Part shown: positions 35,555-44,711 of the stretch, piece after piece | How positions within the stretch are numbered: position 1 is the first letter of the stretch | How the letters are laid out: every line of letters starts with the position of its first letter | Source: Chryseobacterium sp. LAM-KRS1 | Lineage (GTDB): Bacteria > Bacteroidota > Bacteroidia > Flavobacteriales > Weeksellaceae | DNA length: 64,000 nt | Assembly: GCF_013184525.1 (NCBI RefSeq) | Contig: NZ_JAAOIZ010000003.1 | Span: 682,001 to 746,000 of the forward strand | Reading direction: 5' to 3' | Notes under the pieces: model-generated | What the model was told of the DNA's origin: nothing | Seen by the model: the letters and a program-made list of their open reading frames with translations, nothing else | Databases searched by the model: none | Position numbers and translations under genes: made by a program

Positions 35555-35582
35555 TGATATATCAAATAATCTCCTATTTTTG
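35555..35582 (+). promoter_or_regulatory. Promoter of array gene 3 with palindrome
   Basis: TGATATATCA (35555-35564), a 10-nt spacer and -7 box TATTTTTG (35575-35582). The palindrome and its spacing match gene 1 exactly. Confidence 0.55.
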
Positions 35583-35606
35583 CAACAATCCTAAATTCCC
35601 ATATCT

Positions 35607-38432
35607 ATGAAAAGATTTTTACTTAGTTTATTCCTATGTTTATTATCCTATAATTGCCTTTTTGCACAAAGAGATACAGACCACTGGTTTGCTCCTTATT
35701 TTGATAGCTCATCTTCGTCAGCTACAAACTACGCACACGGGCTTTACTTTTCTACTGACTCTGTCACTCCTTTTGATGTCAAAATTTATAGTAATAATGC
35801 ATTAATCGGGACCGTTACTATCAGTAAAAACAGCCCACAATCCTTTACTTTGGGTGCTCAATACATCAGAACAACAAGCTCTTCAAGTGCTGCCGTTCCC
35901 ACAAATCTTGGAGTTTATACCAAAGGAGACAAGCCTTATTTCGCTTCTTTAAGAATATATAATATTTCTCACGGAGAAATTGTTACTTCTAAGGGGAAAG
36001 CTGGAATTGGAACTCAATTTTATGCCGCAGCGACTCCTATGACTGTTAGTTCCACATCTAATAACTTCACAACGGGAATAATGGCAACAGAAGATAATAC
36101 TACCGTTACCATTTCAGGATATGATCCCAATATACAATTCATTAATAATACCACTCCTCCACTATCACTTACGACGACATTAAACAAGGGACAATCCTAT
36201 ATTCTTGCCGGACTTGGAAATACCGTTGCTAACCAGACGGGATTTATTGGAGCAAAAATTGTTGCTGATAAACCTATATCCGTTACCAATGGTAATTCAA
36301 ATGGGTTTTATGCAACAACAACATCTGCTGATGGTTCGGATTTAATTATGGACCAGTCCGTGCCAACGAACCGACTTGGAAATGAGTTTGCCATGGTAAA
36401 AAGTATTTCCACAAGCCAGAACAATATGGAAGGAGGAATTATAATTGCCACAGAAAACAATACTGAAATTTATCTTAATGCGGGAACAACCCCAGTAGCT
36501 ACCATTAACGAGGGAGACTATTACAGAATTATGGCCAATGACTATGCTACTCAAGCGGGCGGTCACTCTAATATCTATATCCGTACTACAAAAAATGTTT
36601 ATTTGTACCAATTAATTGGTGCCGGCTCTGCCAATAATACGGGAGGTTACAATTACATCCCCCCTTTAAATTGTTTCCTTCCCCGAAAAATAGATGAAAT
36701 TGGGAAAATTCAGGAAATGCCAACCTATACAGGAACTGTTAATTTGAAACTTAATATTTTAACTGAAGCCGGTGCAGCAGTTACTGTAAATGGTGCTACT
36801 CCAACCGCAGCACAGGGACCATTTCCTCTTACAGGAAACACACAATGGGTAACATATGGTATACAAGGAATTACAGGAAATGTTACCATTACATCAACAA
36901 AAGCCGTAACTGCCGGAATCAACGGTGGATATAGCACGGCGGGTTATGGCGGATACTTCGCAGGGTTCTCATCAATTCCTGTAATCGCGAAGCAAACAGG
37001 AGACTGTATTCCAGGAATAGTTTTGGAAGTAGATGACAGTTTTGAAACCTACCAATGGTCACTAAATGGAAATCCAATTCCGGGTGCAACATCCAATTCT
37101 TACACTCCTACTCAGGCGGGAAATTATACCGTAAGAATTACCGTAGGAAGCTGCCCACCTGCTACAACACCTGTATACAAAGTATTCTCCTGCCTTGAAC
37201 AATCTACAAAATCTCTAATCATGTGTGAGGGATACCAGGCGATTGTTCCTGAATTTACAAATTCAACCCAAACTTATGTTCCGGGAACGGTAACCATTGT
37301 AACTCCACCAGCGAATGGAACCGCAACAATTGATCCTGTAACCGGTGTTATTACTTATGTTCCGAATTTCGGATACTTTGGTCCGGATACTATTGTATAT
37401 AAATTCTGCGGAAATGCTCCGGAATTTATTGATTGCGAACAGGTAACGTTAAACTTAACAGTTTCTTCAACGCCAACTGTTACCAATGCAGCATTGAGAG
37501 CCTGCTTCCTGGAGCAAAATCCGTCAACCGGGCTATTTAATCTTACTTTGGCTGCAGTAACCACACAGGCTGGAACTACAAAAAAATATTACCCATCACC
37601 TACTGATGCAGTAAATGGAACAAATGAAATTACAAATCCTACTACCTATGTTGCACCAACCGGGGTTGTGTATATTAAAGTAAGCAATGCCAACGGATGT
37701 TACAGAGTTGCCGAAGTTACCCTTACTGTTCTGGCACCTGTAAAATCTACAGTACTGGTTGATAAAATCATCTGTATGGAAGATAAAACCACACTTGATG
37801 CAGGTCCCGGATTTGCTTCTTATCTATGGAGTACAGGAGCTACTACACAGTCTATTACTAACGTGGGAGTCGGTACTTATTCTGTCCAATTAAAAACGGG
37901 TGAATGTACAACAACACAAACAGTTAATGTATATCCCGCAGAGCAACCTGTTATTTCTAATGTTGACATAACGAGCAATGCCATAACAGTATATGCTATA
38001 GGAGGCACTCCTCCTTATAAATATTCTATTGATAACATAAACTGGCAGGACTCTAATGTATTTAATAATATTCCACGTGGAGATGCTGTTGTATATGTTA
38101 AAGACGCCTATGATTGTGATCCTATTTATGTTTCCGTTACTATTCCAAACCTGGTTAATGTAATTACCCCGAATGATGATGGTGTAAATGATGTAATTGA
38201 TTATTCGTCATTATCGTACAAACCAAATTTAACATTCAATATCTATGACAGGTATGGTGCTAAAATCCATCAGGGAGATAAAACCAATGGCTATAAATGG
38301 AATGGAACAACCAATGGAAGTAAAAGAGTATCTACAGGAAATTATTGGTTTGATATTAGCTGGAATGAGCCTAATAAAAAGCAAACACCAATAAAATATT
38401 CCGGCTGGATCCTTGTAAAAAACAGAGAATAA
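35607..38432 (+). CDS. IgGFc-binding-like surface protein with T9SS type B tail, array gene 3
   Basis: The 941-aa protein has the same architecture as genes 1 and 2 but is more diverged. It has a signal peptide (CLFAQ), the IgGFc_binding-like region with ATEDNTTVTISGYDP, GFIGAKIVADKPISVTNGN and DQSVPTNRLGNEFAMVK, then the Ig-like domain (YQWSLNGNPIPGAT), a cadherin/Big-like domain (FGPDTIVYKFCGNAPEF), a SprB-like repeat (GGTPPYKYSIDN) and the T9SS type B tail (ITPNDDGVNDVIDYSS). It has its own promoter and terminator, so the four genes can be expressed singly. Confidence 0.85.
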   Translation: MKRFLLSLFLCLLSYNCLFAQRDTDHWFAPYFDSSSSSATNYAHGLYFSTDSVTPFDVKIYSNNALIGTVTISKNSPQSFTLGAQYIRTTSSSSAAVPTNLGVYTKGDKPYFASLRIYNISHGEIVTSKGKAGIGTQFYAAATPMTVSSTSNNFTTGIMATEDNTTVTISGYDPNIQFINNTTPPLSLTTTLNKGQSYILAGLGNTVANQTGFIGAKIVADKPISVTNGNSNGFYATTTSADGSDLIMDQSVPTNRLGNEFAMVKSISTSQNNMEGGIIIATENNTEIYLNAGTTPVATINEGDYYRIMANDYATQAGGHSNIYIRTTKNVYLYQLIGAGSANNTGGYNYIPPLNCFLPRKIDEIGKIQEMPTYTGTVNLKLNILTEAGAAVTVNGATPTAAQGPFPLTGNTQWVTYGIQGITGNVTITSTKAVTAGINGGYSTAGYGGYFAGFSSIPVIAKQTGDCIPGIVLEVDDSFETYQWSLNGNPIPGATSNSYTPTQAGNYTVRITVGSCPPATTPVYKVFSCLEQSTKSLIMCEGYQAIVPEFTNSTQTYVPGTVTIVTPPANGTATIDPVTGVITYVPNFGYFGPDTIVYKFCGNAPEFIDCEQVTLNLTVSSTPTVTNAALRACFLEQNPSTGLFNLTLAAVTTQAGTTKKYYPSPTDAVNGTNEITNPTTYVAPTGVVYIKVSNANGCYRVAEVTLTVLAPVKSTVLVDKIICMEDKTTLDAGPGFASYLWSTGATTQSITNVGVGTYSVQLKTGECTTTQTVNVYPAEQPVISNVDITSNAITVYAIGGTPPYKYSIDNINWQDSNVFNNIPRGDAVVYVKDAYDCDPIYVSVTIPNLVNVITPNDDGVNDVIDYSSLSYKPNLTFNIYDRYGAKIHQGDKTNGYKWNGTTNGSKRVSTGNYWFDISWNEPNKKQTPIKYSGWILVKNRE

Positions 38433-38452
38433 GAATTTTTTGAATAATAATA

Positions 38453-38482
38453 AAAACCACGATTTCGAATCGTGGTTTTTTT
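38453..38482 (+). terminator. Terminator after array gene 3
   Basis: AAAAACCACGATT / AATCGTGGTTTTT with a 3-nt loop and T-run. Same core stem as after genes 1 and 2. Confidence 0.8.
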
Positions 38483-38516
38483 ATTATTTTTTCAACATAT
38501 TACTACTTATTATTAT

Positions 38517-38524
38517 TAAATTTG
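38517..38524 (+). promoter_or_regulatory. Promoter of array gene 4, -7 box
   Basis: TAAATTTG, 19 bp upstream of the ATG. The palindrome found before genes 1 and 3 is missing. Confidence 0.5.
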
Positions 38525-38543
38525 CGTTAAAAGCTAGTACTAA

Positions 38544-41500
38544 ATGAATAAAATTCTATCTTTTTTATTTATATTTTATATTTTCTCGTCTGTATCTGCC
38601 CAATTGGACAGAGAACATTGGTTTGCCCCGATGGTAGACAGAACAGGAAATCCGAATCCCTATCAGAAACTATATCTTTCTACCAACCGGACAACATCAT
38701 TCCCTGTAAGTATTTATAATAATAATGTATTAATCGGTACCGTAAACATCAGTAAGAATAATCCTCAAAAATTTGATGTATTAAGGGATTATATCATCAC
38801 AACACAGCAAACGGACCTATTTACTCCCACATCTAAAGGACTTTATTTAAAAGCAGAATTTCCTTTTTACGCAAATTTGAGATTTTCCGTATTCAACCAT
38901 GCTGAAATTATCACTTCAAAAGGTATTCCCTCGACTGGAAAAGTTTTTTACGCAGCCAATGCTCCGATCAGTGTTACTAATATTATTTTAAACTTTATGA
39001 CCAGTATCCTGGCTACTGAAGATAATACAACGGTTACCATATCCGGATATAAGCCTACTGTACAGTTTTCCAATGGAACAACAGGAGCTACTAACCCTGT
39101 GATTACATTTACACTTAATAAGGGGAAATCTTACATTATAGATGGTATCGGAGATATTGCCGGAAACTTTGACGGATTTATTGGAGCGAAAATAACCGCT
39201 AATAAACCTGTAAATATCACCAATGGAAATTTTAATGGCCAGTATGCAGGGAATTACCCCACCAGTTCAGATATTCTAATGGATCAGGCTGTCCCCGTTG
39301 ACAGGCTTGGAAATGAATTTGCGCTCGTCAAAGGAAACGGAAATATCGGCGCCAATATGGAGGAGGCATTAGTAATTGCAACAGAAGATAATACCCAAAT
39401 CCGTGTAAATAACGAAGTCGTTCCTATTGCTACATTAAATACAGGACAATACTTTATTATTCCAGATACCAAGTACCAGCTGCAAGGAAACGGTCACTAT
39501 AATTTATATATTAAAACGACAAAAAATACTTACGTATATCAGATGTTAGCCGGGGATGCAACCGCAGGAAATGAGGTGGCTACAGGGGGCTTTAATTTTA
39601 TCCCTGCCCTCAACTGTTATCTTCCCAAGCAAATTAATGAACTGGGATTTATAGATGAAAATTTTGTCCACTCCAATAATAATCCAAATGGAATCCTCAG
39701 CATTCCAACAAAACTTAATCTTATCACCGAAAAAGGAGCCAATGTAACAGTGAACGGCATTACACCACCTGCTACAACGGGACCGTTTAATATGACAGGA
39801 ACAAATAACTGGGTAACTTATGGAATTCCCAATGTTACGGGAACCATTACCGTTGTTTCCGATAAAGCAATTACGGCCGGAATCAATGCCGGAAGTGACG
39901 CTGTTGGTTATGGAGGATTTTTTGCAGGCTTCCCTACCCAACCTGTTATTTTAAAATCAGGTGGCGACTGTGTTCCGGGAATTGTTCTTACCGTAGATCC
40001 TGTTATTTATAACGCCTATCAATGGTATCGCAATGGAATTCTTATTCCGGGAGCAACGAATGTTTCATATAGCCCAACCCAGTCCGGAAATTATACTTGT
40101 GCCGTTACAATGGGTAGCTGTGCTCCATTAATTACCGAGCCTTATAAAGTCTTAAATTGTACTAAACTCAGCACCGCCTCATATGATGTTTGTACAAGCC
40201 ATACAATTAACCCTGTATTTAGTTCTTCTACCCAGACACCAGTAATCTCAACAATAGCCATCTTAACGCCCCCTACATTAGGAACAGCAACGATAAATCC
40301 TACTACAGGGGCCATCACATATAATGTAACTAGTCCGGGAACTGCTGGAACAGATACCTTTACTTACACATTTTGTGGAAACGATCCGGATTTTCCTGAT
40401 TGCGAAACTGTGACTGTTACGATACACATTCAGGTTTTAACGGTAACTAATGCTACTTTATCTGCCTGTGATATCAACGGTCAGGGCACCTTCAATCTCA
40501 CTTCAGCGAATGTTACTACCAGTACTCCTGTAACCATTACCTATTACCCTACATTGACTGATGCGCAAACAGAAAATGCTGCTGCTCTGATTACAAATCC
40601 CAATAACTATACAGCTCCGAATGGAACTATCATTTATGCTGTGGTAAAAAACCCTTCCGGATGTAAAAGCATTGCCCAGATCACACTCAATCTGTACCCG
40701 GTAGCAATTGTTCTGCAAAATTACAATGGTACTTTCTGTGATGATAATTTTGATGGTATAGTAACGGTTATATTATCAAATATTACTCCCCTGGTGCTTA
40801 CAAACAGTACTTATTTTACAAACGTAAGATATTATGCAAATCTAGCTGATGCTGATGCCGGAAATGCCAATAATTTACCCAACACCTGGAGCTACAGTGC
40901 TACCACAACCATTTATATAAGGGTAGATTCTCCCGACGGATGTGCAAAGGTAATCCAGCCCCTTACATTTACATTAGGTGCAAGAATTCCTTTACTTAAA
41001 AATACAGTAACGGAGAGTTTTTGTGATGATGATCTGGACGGAATAAAACAAGTAAATTTAAGTCAGTATATCACACAATTTACAACAGACCCTTCAGTAA
41101 ACGCTACTTTTTTTGCAACTCTTACAGATGCTCAGAATAACATCAATCCAATAAATAACCCCGTAATCCTTACAGGCACACAAACTACTTTCGTAAGATT
41201 TCAAAAGCAGGGAGTTTGTGCAGAAATAGGAAAGATAATTATAACCATAAAAACTCCTAAACGATCAGACTTACTTACTGATCAGATTATATGCCCTAAT
41301 ACCAAAACAACTTTAGATGCAGGTCCTGGCTTTGAAAGCTACCTTTGGAGCACGGGGGCAACAACATCTTCTATTTCCAATGTACCTGCAGGAAGTTATT
41401 GGGTAGACCTGCAATACAATGGTTGTATTTACAGACAGTTTGTAAATGTTACCGAATCTCAATCTCCAGCCATTGTTTCCATAGAGATTAACGGGAGTAC

Positions 41501-41942
41501 AGTAACTATAGGGGCAAGTGGAGGAACTCCTCCTTATGAATACTCACTCGATGGAACCACCTGGCAGATTTCAAACGTTTTTCAAAACCTGCCACGAGGG
41601 AGCTATATTATTTATGTAAGGGATTCCAAAAGATGTAATGAAGTTCAGAGGCCTTTTACCATCATCAATCTGATCAACACCATCACTCCAAATGATGATG
41701 GTCATAATGATGGAATAGATTATTCCGCATTGATGACAAAAGATAATATTGAGTTTAGAATTTATGACCGGTACGGCGCGGAAATCTTCAGAGGCACTGC
41801 TAGTAATCGTTATACCTGGGATGGGAAGTTGGGAGGAAGACCTGTGAATACAGCAACATACTGGTATACCATCAGCTGGACTGAGTACGGGGCAAGTACT
41901 GTCGTAAAATATTCTAGCTGGCTTTTGGTAAAAAACAGATAG
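38544..41942 (+). CDS. IgGFc-binding-like surface protein with T9SS type B tail, array gene 4 (long form)
   Basis: This 1132-aa, most diverged member has a signal peptide (SVSAQ), an IgGFc_binding-like region (ATEDNTTVTISGYKP, GFIGAKITANKPVNITNGN), Ig-like (YQWYRNGILIPGAT) and cadherin/Big-like (TDTFTYTFCGNDPDF) domains. Two extra repeats of about 80-90 aa (each opening FCDDNFDGI / FCDDDLDGI) account for its greater length. A SprB-like repeat (GGTPPYEYSLDG) and the T9SS type B tail (ITPNDDGHNDGIDYSA) follow. No terminator is evident after it. Confidence 0.85.
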   Translation: MNKILSFLFIFYIFSSVSAQLDREHWFAPMVDRTGNPNPYQKLYLSTNRTTSFPVSIYNNNVLIGTVNISKNNPQKFDVLRDYIITTQQTDLFTPTSKGLYLKAEFPFYANLRFSVFNHAEIITSKGIPSTGKVFYAANAPISVTNIILNFMTSILATEDNTTVTISGYKPTVQFSNGTTGATNPVITFTLNKGKSYIIDGIGDIAGNFDGFIGAKITANKPVNITNGNFNGQYAGNYPTSSDILMDQAVPVDRLGNEFALVKGNGNIGANMEEALVIATEDNTQIRVNNEVVPIATLNTGQYFIIPDTKYQLQGNGHYNLYIKTTKNTYVYQMLAGDATAGNEVATGGFNFIPALNCYLPKQINELGFIDENFVHSNNNPNGILSIPTKLNLITEKGANVTVNGITPPATTGPFNMTGTNNWVTYGIPNVTGTITVVSDKAITAGINAGSDAVGYGGFFAGFPTQPVILKSGGDCVPGIVLTVDPVIYNAYQWYRNGILIPGATNVSYSPTQSGNYTCAVTMGSCAPLITEPYKVLNCTKLSTASYDVCTSHTINPVFSSSTQTPVISTIAILTPPTLGTATINPTTGAITYNVTSPGTAGTDTFTYTFCGNDPDFPDCETVTVTIHIQVLTVTNATLSACDINGQGTFNLTSANVTTSTPVTITYYPTLTDAQTENAAALITNPNNYTAPNGTIIYAVVKNPSGCKSIAQITLNLYPVAIVLQNYNGTFCDDNFDGIVTVILSNITPLVLTNSTYFTNVRYYANLADADAGNANNLPNTWSYSATTTIYIRVDSPDGCAKVIQPLTFTLGARIPLLKNTVTESFCDDDLDGIKQVNLSQYITQFTTDPSVNATFFATLTDAQNNINPINNPVILTGTQTTFVRFQKQGVCAEIGKIIITIKTPKRSDLLTDQIICPNTKTTLDAGPGFESYLWSTGATTSSISNVPAGSYWVDLQYNGCIYRQFVNVTESQSPAIVSIEINGSTVTIGASGGTPPYEYSLDGTTWQISNVFQNLPRGSYIIYVRDSKRCNEVQRPFTIINLINTITPNDDGHNDGIDYSALMTKDNIEFRIYDRYGAEIFRGTASNRYTWDGKLGGRPVNTATYWYTISWTEYGASTVVKYSSWLLVKNR

Positions 41943-42076
41943 CAAAACATCAACAGAAAGAAAAATGATCTAAAAAATCAACGTTATAACATTCATTAAC
42001 ACTTATGAACTAAAGTTTAATATAACTTTAACCTGTTTTCACTATCTATCTAGGTATAAATTGATGTAATTCTATG

Positions 42077-42084
42077 TAATTTTG
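42077..42084 (+). promoter_or_regulatory. -7 box upstream of the regulatory-like domain gene
   Basis: TAATTTTG ends 9 bp before the ATG at 42094, so the leader is about 5-6 nt. A TTG in the box is the apparent start of a longer frame. Confidence 0.55.
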
Positions 42085-42093
42085 CCACATTAT

Positions 42094-42882
42094 ATGAAGA
42101 AACTTATAACGCTCTTGCTATTGGTTTTTCTTGCAAAGGTCAATGCTCAAATATATTCCGGGGAAGTATTCCTTAGAGACAATTCCATATTATATTTAAA
42201 TCAGGTTTATGTAACAAACCTGAATACTCAGCGAACCGTTCTTACGGATTATAATGGTGATTTTAACATTCAGGCTAACCCAGGAGATGTTATACGTTTT
42301 ACTTCAATCGTTACAGAAAGAAAAGATATCCGTCTTACCCCTCAGATGTTCGGCATTAAAAGCCTGATCGAGCTGAAAATTGCCTATCATGATATCCAGG
42401 AGGTTGTCATCAGCAGATTTAAACCTACAGGAAATTTACGATATGATGTTAATGCCTTAGCTAAGAAAGATAAAGCCCTTGAGCTGAAAAAGGTAATTGG
42501 CCTTCCGGAGCCTAAGGGAGATGGCAATCCGCCACAGCTTCCGGTAGCGGGACTTCGTGACGGTGGCTTAACATTTAGTCTTGAAAGCATTTACGATATT
42601 TTATCTGGAGAAAGAAAAAAGAAACAACGTTATGTTGCTTACGAGAACATGAATAATTCGGTGACTCAAATAAAGAACTATTTGGGTAAAGATTATTTCC
42701 TGAAATTTAAAATTCCTGAAAATTTAATTGATAACTTTTTACAATTTGTTTATTCTTCAGAGAATATACAACCTTATGTACAGGCAGGTAACTTTGAAGC
42801 TGTAAAAATTCCAATTGAAAAATATTTACCCATCTATCAAAGAAGATTAAAGAACTCCCATCTGCAAGATATTGTAAAATAA
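42094..42882 (+). CDS. Secreted protein with carboxypeptidase-regulatory-like domain
   Basis: The 262-aa protein has a signal peptide (1 to about 18, AKVNAQ), then a CarboxypepD_reg-like beta-sandwich at about 20-95 (LNQVYVTNLNTQRTVLTD, YNGDFNIQANPGDVIRFTS). The rest, including IKNYLGKDYFLKFKIPE, I do not recognise. Similar proteins are common in Bacteroidota envelopes. The frame opens at a TTG at 42082 within the -7 box, so I take the ATG at 42094. It lies 151 bp after array gene 4; a functional link is possible but unproven. Confidence 0.75.
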   Translation: MKKLITLLLLVFLAKVNAQIYSGEVFLRDNSILYLNQVYVTNLNTQRTVLTDYNGDFNIQANPGDVIRFTSIVTERKDIRLTPQMFGIKSLIELKIAYHDIQEVVISRFKPTGNLRYDVNALAKKDKALELKKVIGLPEPKGDGNPPQLPVAGLRDGGLTFSLESIYDILSGERKKKQRYVAYENMNNSVTQIKNYLGKDYFLKFKIPENLIDNFLQFVYSSENIQPYVQAGNFEAVKIPIEKYLPIYQRRLKNSHLQDIVK

Positions 42883-43054
42883 CATACAGTTATTGAGATA
42901 TTTACAAAAAAATTGTATTTATATACAATATATTCTTAAATTTATCTCACGTACTAGTGTAAAATAAAAATTATATTGGTACGTTATCTTTTTAAAGACT
43001 AACTGACCTGAATACAAATTAAGGAGAGATACCATTTAACCTAATATTTGTCAG

Positions 43055-43834
43055 ATGAAAAAGTTACTTCTATTCTTTGGTACACTATTATTTATTAGCC
43101 TTTCTGCTCAGAAAAGAGGAAAGGACTACACGAATATTCTAAAAAGTAAAAACATTTATGAGATCAATGCTTTTCTTAGAGATGCCCATCCGGATGATCC
43201 CCGTAGATCAGTTTTAAAACCTAAAGTAATGGATATGATGAGGGAGTATATCAAGAATGCTCACCCGGCAGATCAAAAAGTAAAAGAAATGCAGGAAATG
43301 CTTGCTTTGCTTAAAAGGAGGCCATCTACCAAGATCACTTTTGATGAAATGAATGCTATCATTAAACAAAAGCAGATCGCAAAATACAAAGCAGAATTAG
43401 CTGCCAAACAATCTTCAATCGTTTATACGCCCAGTAATGCACAAAATGCAATTGTAGTCAACACATCTTCCACAACGGTAGCAATTCCCGATGCTGAAGC
43501 AGAAGAATTCAATATGCTGATGGCAGTTTCTCCCACGGAGCATAAGAACAGGACAGTACAGATCCTAAATTCATTGTTTGATAATGATCCTATGAGCAAA
43601 GAATGTATCGTGCTTATAGAAAACAAATCAGACTGTAACATGATCGTGCGAATGGAAGGTGTTGGTACTACAAAATACAGGCTCGCTGTTCCGGCACATA
43701 ATGAGAACTCTATAGTTGTACAAAAAGGAGATTATCTTTTTACAAGCATTGTTTGCGGAGCACAATATGCCTCTCAAAAAACGATTCAAAAACCGATTAT
43801 GGTTGCACTGGGATCCTCGGAACCTAAAAATTAA
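43055..43834 (+). CDS. Secreted Cys-pair family protein, paralogue B
   Basis: The 259-aa protein has a signal peptide (1 to about 18, SLSAQ), a helical charged middle (KQKQIAKYKAELAAKQ) and the C-terminal family domain: LFDNDPMSKE, ENKSDCNMIV, AVPAHNENSIVVQKGDY, SIVCGAQYASQKTI. Both family Cys residues are present. It is closest to paralogue A in architecture (SAQ/FSQ signal, long middle, same domain). Function unknown. An AAGGAGAG stretch at about 43020 is too far (about 28 nt) from the ATG to be its ribosome-binding site. Confidence 0.7.
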   Translation: MKKLLLFFGTLLFISLSAQKRGKDYTNILKSKNIYEINAFLRDAHPDDPRRSVLKPKVMDMMREYIKNAHPADQKVKEMQEMLALLKRRPSTKITFDEMNAIIKQKQIAKYKAELAAKQSSIVYTPSNAQNAIVVNTSSTTVAIPDAEAEEFNMLMAVSPTEHKNRTVQILNSLFDNDPMSKECIVLIENKSDCNMIVRMEGVGTTKYRLAVPAHNENSIVVQKGDYLFTSIVCGAQYASQKTIQKPIMVALGSSEPKN

Positions 43835-43881
43835 GCTTTTCTTTTTAAGAACAAAAGGAACCAGTTATGTATAAAAATCAC

Positions 43882-43889
43882 TATTTTTG
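43882..43889 (+). promoter_or_regulatory. trmB promoter, -7 box
   Basis: TATTTTTG, 20 bp upstream of the trmB ATG. Confidence 0.55.
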
Positions 43890-43909
43890 CCAGATTTTCA
43901 TTTATAGTC

Positions 43910-44587
43910 ATGGGTAAAAATAAAATAGCAAGATTCGAAGAAAACAAAATATTACCTAACGTCATTCAACCGACAAGGGAAGAAGTTTTAAGTGGTTTCG
44001 AACTTAAAGGAAATTGGAGAACTGATTTCTTTAAAAACAATAATCCTATTGTTCTTGAGTTAGGGTGTGGAAAGGGAGAATATTCTGTTGGTCTTGCAAA
44101 AGCATTCCCAGAAAAGAACTTTATAGGGATAGACATTAAAGGAGCAAGGTTCTGGTTCGGAGCTAAAGAGGCTGTTGAAAACAATATGCCTAATGTTGCT
44201 TTTTTAAGATCTCAGATTGAACTTGTAGATCACTTCTTTGCAGAAAATGAAGTGGATGAAATATGGATCACTTTCCCGGATCCTCAAATAAAATACAGAC
44301 GTACAAAACACAGGCTGACTCATCCTGACTTTCTGGATCGGTATAAAAAATTCTTAAAACCAGGCGGAATCATTCATTTGAAAACAGATTCCGAATTTTT
44401 ACATGGCTATACGTTAGGTTTTCTACAGGGAGCCGGCTATGAAATAATCACTGCCCATCACGACATTTACGGAGCTCCGGAGTATGATCCCGACACAAAA
44501 TATTTAAGGGATATAAAAACATATTATGAAGCACTTTTTTCCGCAAAAGGAAAGACTATTACTTATATAAAGTTTAGAATAAGTTAG
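43910..44587 (+). CDS. trmB: tRNA (guanine(46)-N7)-methyltransferase
   Basis: TrmB methylates G46 of tRNAs using SAM. The 225-aa protein has the SAM-binding motif VLELGCGKGEYSVGLAKAFP, the family motif FIGIDIKGARFW, the core ITFPDPQIKYRRTKHRL (catalytic Asp and substrate-binding basic residues) and LKTDSEFLHGYT. It is complete. It sits between two Cys-pair family genes. Confidence 0.94.
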   Translation: MGKNKIARFEENKILPNVIQPTREEVLSGFELKGNWRTDFFKNNNPIVLELGCGKGEYSVGLAKAFPEKNFIGIDIKGARFWFGAKEAVENNMPNVAFLRSQIELVDHFFAENEVDEIWITFPDPQIKYRRTKHRLTHPDFLDRYKKFLKPGGIIHLKTDSEFLHGYTLGFLQGAGYEIITAHHDIYGAPEYDPDTKYLRDIKTYYEALFSAKGKTITYIKFRIS

Positions 44588-44711
44588 GTTTTATATGTAA
44601 ACACATTTGATGAAAAACAACTATTCTGACTTTAATAAGATGCGAATAGATAGGGAAATAGAATTTTATAGATAAAAAGTAAAATCATACATTTACTGTT
44701 CAAAAATATAT

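Noticed and set aside
39546..39941. A 131-codon open frame antisense to array gene 4
   Set aside because: It lies wholly opposite a well-supported secreted protein, with odd composition (many Cys and Ser), no promoter box and no recognisable domain. It is a shadow frame.
43018..43029. AAGGAGAG, resembling a Shine-Dalgarno sequence
   Set aside because: It lies about 28 nt from the ATG at 43055 with no start codon at the proper distance. Genes in this phylum rarely use such sites.
42883..43054. A possible terminator or operator between the regulatory-like domain gene and paralogue B
   Set aside because: The spacer has AT-rich near-palindromes (TTGTATTTATATACAA near 42911) but no GC stem or T-run, so nothing can be supported.
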